The translations under genes and the position numbers were made by a program. The notes under the pieces were generated by a model that saw nothing but the letters and a program-made list of their open reading frames with translations, had not been told where the DNA came from and did no database searches. From the NCBI GenBank assembly GCA_963811585.1, contig CAWERR010000008.1, forward strand, positions 558,001 through 622,000: 64,000 bases of DNA. Direction: 5' to 3'. Shown here piece by piece: positions 62,288 through 64,000 of this stretch. This stretch comes from JACDHG01 sp963811585 (GTDB taxonomy: Bacteria > Actinomycetota > Actinomycetes > Propionibacteriales > Nocardioidaceae). Within the stretch, counting starts at the first letter, position 1; the number at the start of each line of letters is the position of its first letter.

Positions 62288-64000
62288 TAGACCGGGAAGG
62301 CGAGCTGGTCGACGAACCGGTCGTTGAAGTCGGGGCGGTCGGAGAGCTCGACATACCGCACCTCCTCCAGCAGCGCCTGCGCGCCGTTGCGCTCCTGGAT
62401 GCTGAGCAGCGTCATCTTCGCGCCCTCACCGGCGACGTTACCGGCGCTGACGATGCGCAAGCACCGGAAGCTTGGGCACCAGGCCGATCCGCACCGCGCT
62501 GGCGGGGGACAGGTACGAGCCGAACGAGCCGGCCAGCAGCACCTGCTGGACGTCGGACGTGCTCGACGCCGAGCTCCTCGAGCATGCAGCGTCCAGCCGG
62601 TCGAGATCGCCGCCTTGGCGAACTGCAGCTCGCGCACGTCGCGCTGGCTGATGTAGACCGAGTCGGCGAGCTCGTGCTTGCCGGCGTCGCGCCACGGCAG
62701 CGCGAAGACCCGCTCGCCGTTGATCTCGCCGAGCCGGTCGGCGAGGCCGGGCAGCTTGTCGGCGGCCTGCTCGTCGGTGATGAAGCGGCCGCTCGCGTCG
62801 AGCAGGCCCGATCCGGACCAGCTCGGAGACCGCGTCGACCAGGCCCGAGCCGCACAGCCCCTGCGCCTCGACGTCGCCGATCACCTGACAGCTCGACGTC
62901 GTCGTCGGTGATCTTGACGACCTCGATGGCGCCGTCGGCCGCCCGCATGCCGCACCGGATCGCGCCGCCCTCGAACGCCGGCCCGGCTGGCGCCGCCGTC
63001 GAGACGATGCGCTCGCCGTCGCCGAGCACGATCTCGCAGTTGGTGCCGACGTCGATGAACAGCCGCAGCCGCTTGTCGCGGTCCATGCCCGACGCGAGCA
63101 TGCCCGGCCACGATGTCGCCGCCGACGTACGCGCCGAGCGCCGGCAGCACGACGGCGCGGGCGCGCGGGTGGACGTCGACGCCGAGGTCGCTGGCGAGCA
63201 GCTCGGGCCAGGTCGGCCGACGACATGATGAACGGCGCGACGCCCGAGCGGCTCGGGGTCGATGCCGAGCGCGAGCGCGACCATGGTGGCGTTGCCGGCG
63301 ACCGCGATCTCGTAGATCGTGCGCGGGGTCGATGCCGGCCTCGGCGCAGACCTCGGTGGCCAGCTCGTGCAGGGTGTCGTGGGCGAGCTGGCGCAGCCGG
63401 CCGAGCGCGTCGGGATCCATCATGGTCGCGCTGATCCGGGTGATCACGTCGGCGCCGAACGGCTGCTGCTTGTTGAGCATCGAGGCGACCGCGGCCGGGG
63501 TGCCGGTCGAGGTGTCGAGCAGGGTGGCGACCACGGTCGTCGTGCCGAGGTCGAAGGCGATGGCGTAGCGGCGCCTCGGTCGTGTCCCCAGGCTCGACGT
63601 CGATCAGCACGTTGTCCACGACCACGGCGGTGAACTTGAAGTCGGACTGGCGGGACACCGTCGGGCAGCCGGCGCAGCGCGTAGAGGTCGACCCGCAGCT
63701 CGAGGTCGTCGATCGCCTCGAGCAGCCGGGCCACGTCGGTGCGCTGGTCGGACAGCGTCGGCTCGTCGAGCTCGACGTACCGCTTCTGGATCGCCGGCCG
63801 CAGGATGACCTGCCGCCCGACGCCGACCGTCGCGGCCTTCGGCCGGGTCATCAGCGGCGGGACGGTGATCTCGAGGTCGGTGGTCGCCTGCGCCAGGCAG
63901 GCCAGCCGCCAGCCCTGGTCGAGCTGCTCGCGGGTGAACGAGCGCACGTCGAGCCGGGAGATCGGCACCGACCCGTCGAGGATCTGCACCTTGCACTTCT
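62287..64000 (-). CDS. RACo-type ASKHA reductive activator of corrinoid proteins, partial and frameshifted
   Basis: The C-terminal ~570 residues of a reductive activator that uses ATP to re-reduce cob(II)alamin in methyltransferases. It starts beyond the window inside a 2Fe-2S ferredoxin domain (KCKVQILDGSVPISRLDVRS). The middle domain and ASKHA ATPase follow: AIAFDLGTTTVVATLLD, MLNKQQPFGADVITRISA, GNATM, LPALGAYVGGDIVAGMLASG, LFIDVGTNCEIVLGDGE, QGLCGSGLVDAVSELVRIG, VLLAGSFGSYLSPASAVRIG and FNDRFVDQLAFPV at the end. Eight or more frame breaks. It leads the transcript that includes DUF1638. Confidence 0.85.

Overview
The window is high-GC actinobacterial DNA, probably Propionibacteriales (Nocardioides-like). 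The evidence is the codon use, many GTG/TTG starts, -10 hexamers placed for leaderless transcripts, a choD-like GMC oxidoreductase close to guaA, and the order pcrA / M23 peptidase / sucCD / DUF6350 / purN-purH / folD-DUF3017. This taxonomic reading rests on remembered synteny, not on a search.

Layout. 0-6.5 kb: 3' part of a secreted M4 metalloprotease, a shortened TauE/SafE protein, an aldehyde dehydrogenase/GMC oxidoreductase pair, and a minus-strand operon of one secreted protein plus two tandem 34-residue membrane peptides. 7-10.4 kb: guaA, a nitrilase and a PAP2 phosphatase. 10.4-16 kb: a DosR/DosS-like hypoxia module (response regulator, GAF-GAF kinase, universal stress protein, split-barrel flavoprotein, CoA-transferase, DoxX protein) around a divergent promoter with two DevR-box-like sites. 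16-22.6 kb: small enzymes, secreted proteins and remnants of DUF222/HNH genes around an aldo/keto reductase. 22.6-26.1 kb: a heterodimeric ABC exporter in which one ATPase half has lost its Walker motifs.

26.2-35.6 kb is the most interesting part and looks like a defence island. A translationally coupled three-gene operon encodes a predicted SLOG + MPFG (TIR/deoxyribosyltransferase-like) protein and two different two-helix SLATT membrane proteins. It is followed by a two-domain glycosyltransferase, a GH2 glycosidase, a TIR-STAND-TPR protein and a 2H phosphoesterase. 35.6-39.7 kb is an envelope-stress module with two divergent PspC-domain proteins and a response regulator. 40-64 kb is mostly housekeeping: pcrA, M23 peptidase, a B12-binding subunit, hydrolases, sucCD, an ECF sigma/anti-sigma pair, a membrane-tethered sigma-like protein, purN-purH, folD, a methylenetetrahydrofolate reductase-like gene, DUF1638 and a RACo-type corrinoid activator running off the end.

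Quality caveat. Many single-base frameshifts break genes in clusters (0-1.5, 8.6-10.2, 22.6-26.1, 40-44.4, 46.9-49.3, 54.8-56.9 and 59.6-64 kb). They hit essential genes such as pcrA, sucC, sucD, purH and folD while neighbouring stretches are clean, so most are probably sequencing errors. Such genes are annotated as one CDS across their fragments. No tRNA, rRNA, CRISPR array or insertion-sequence transposase was recognised.
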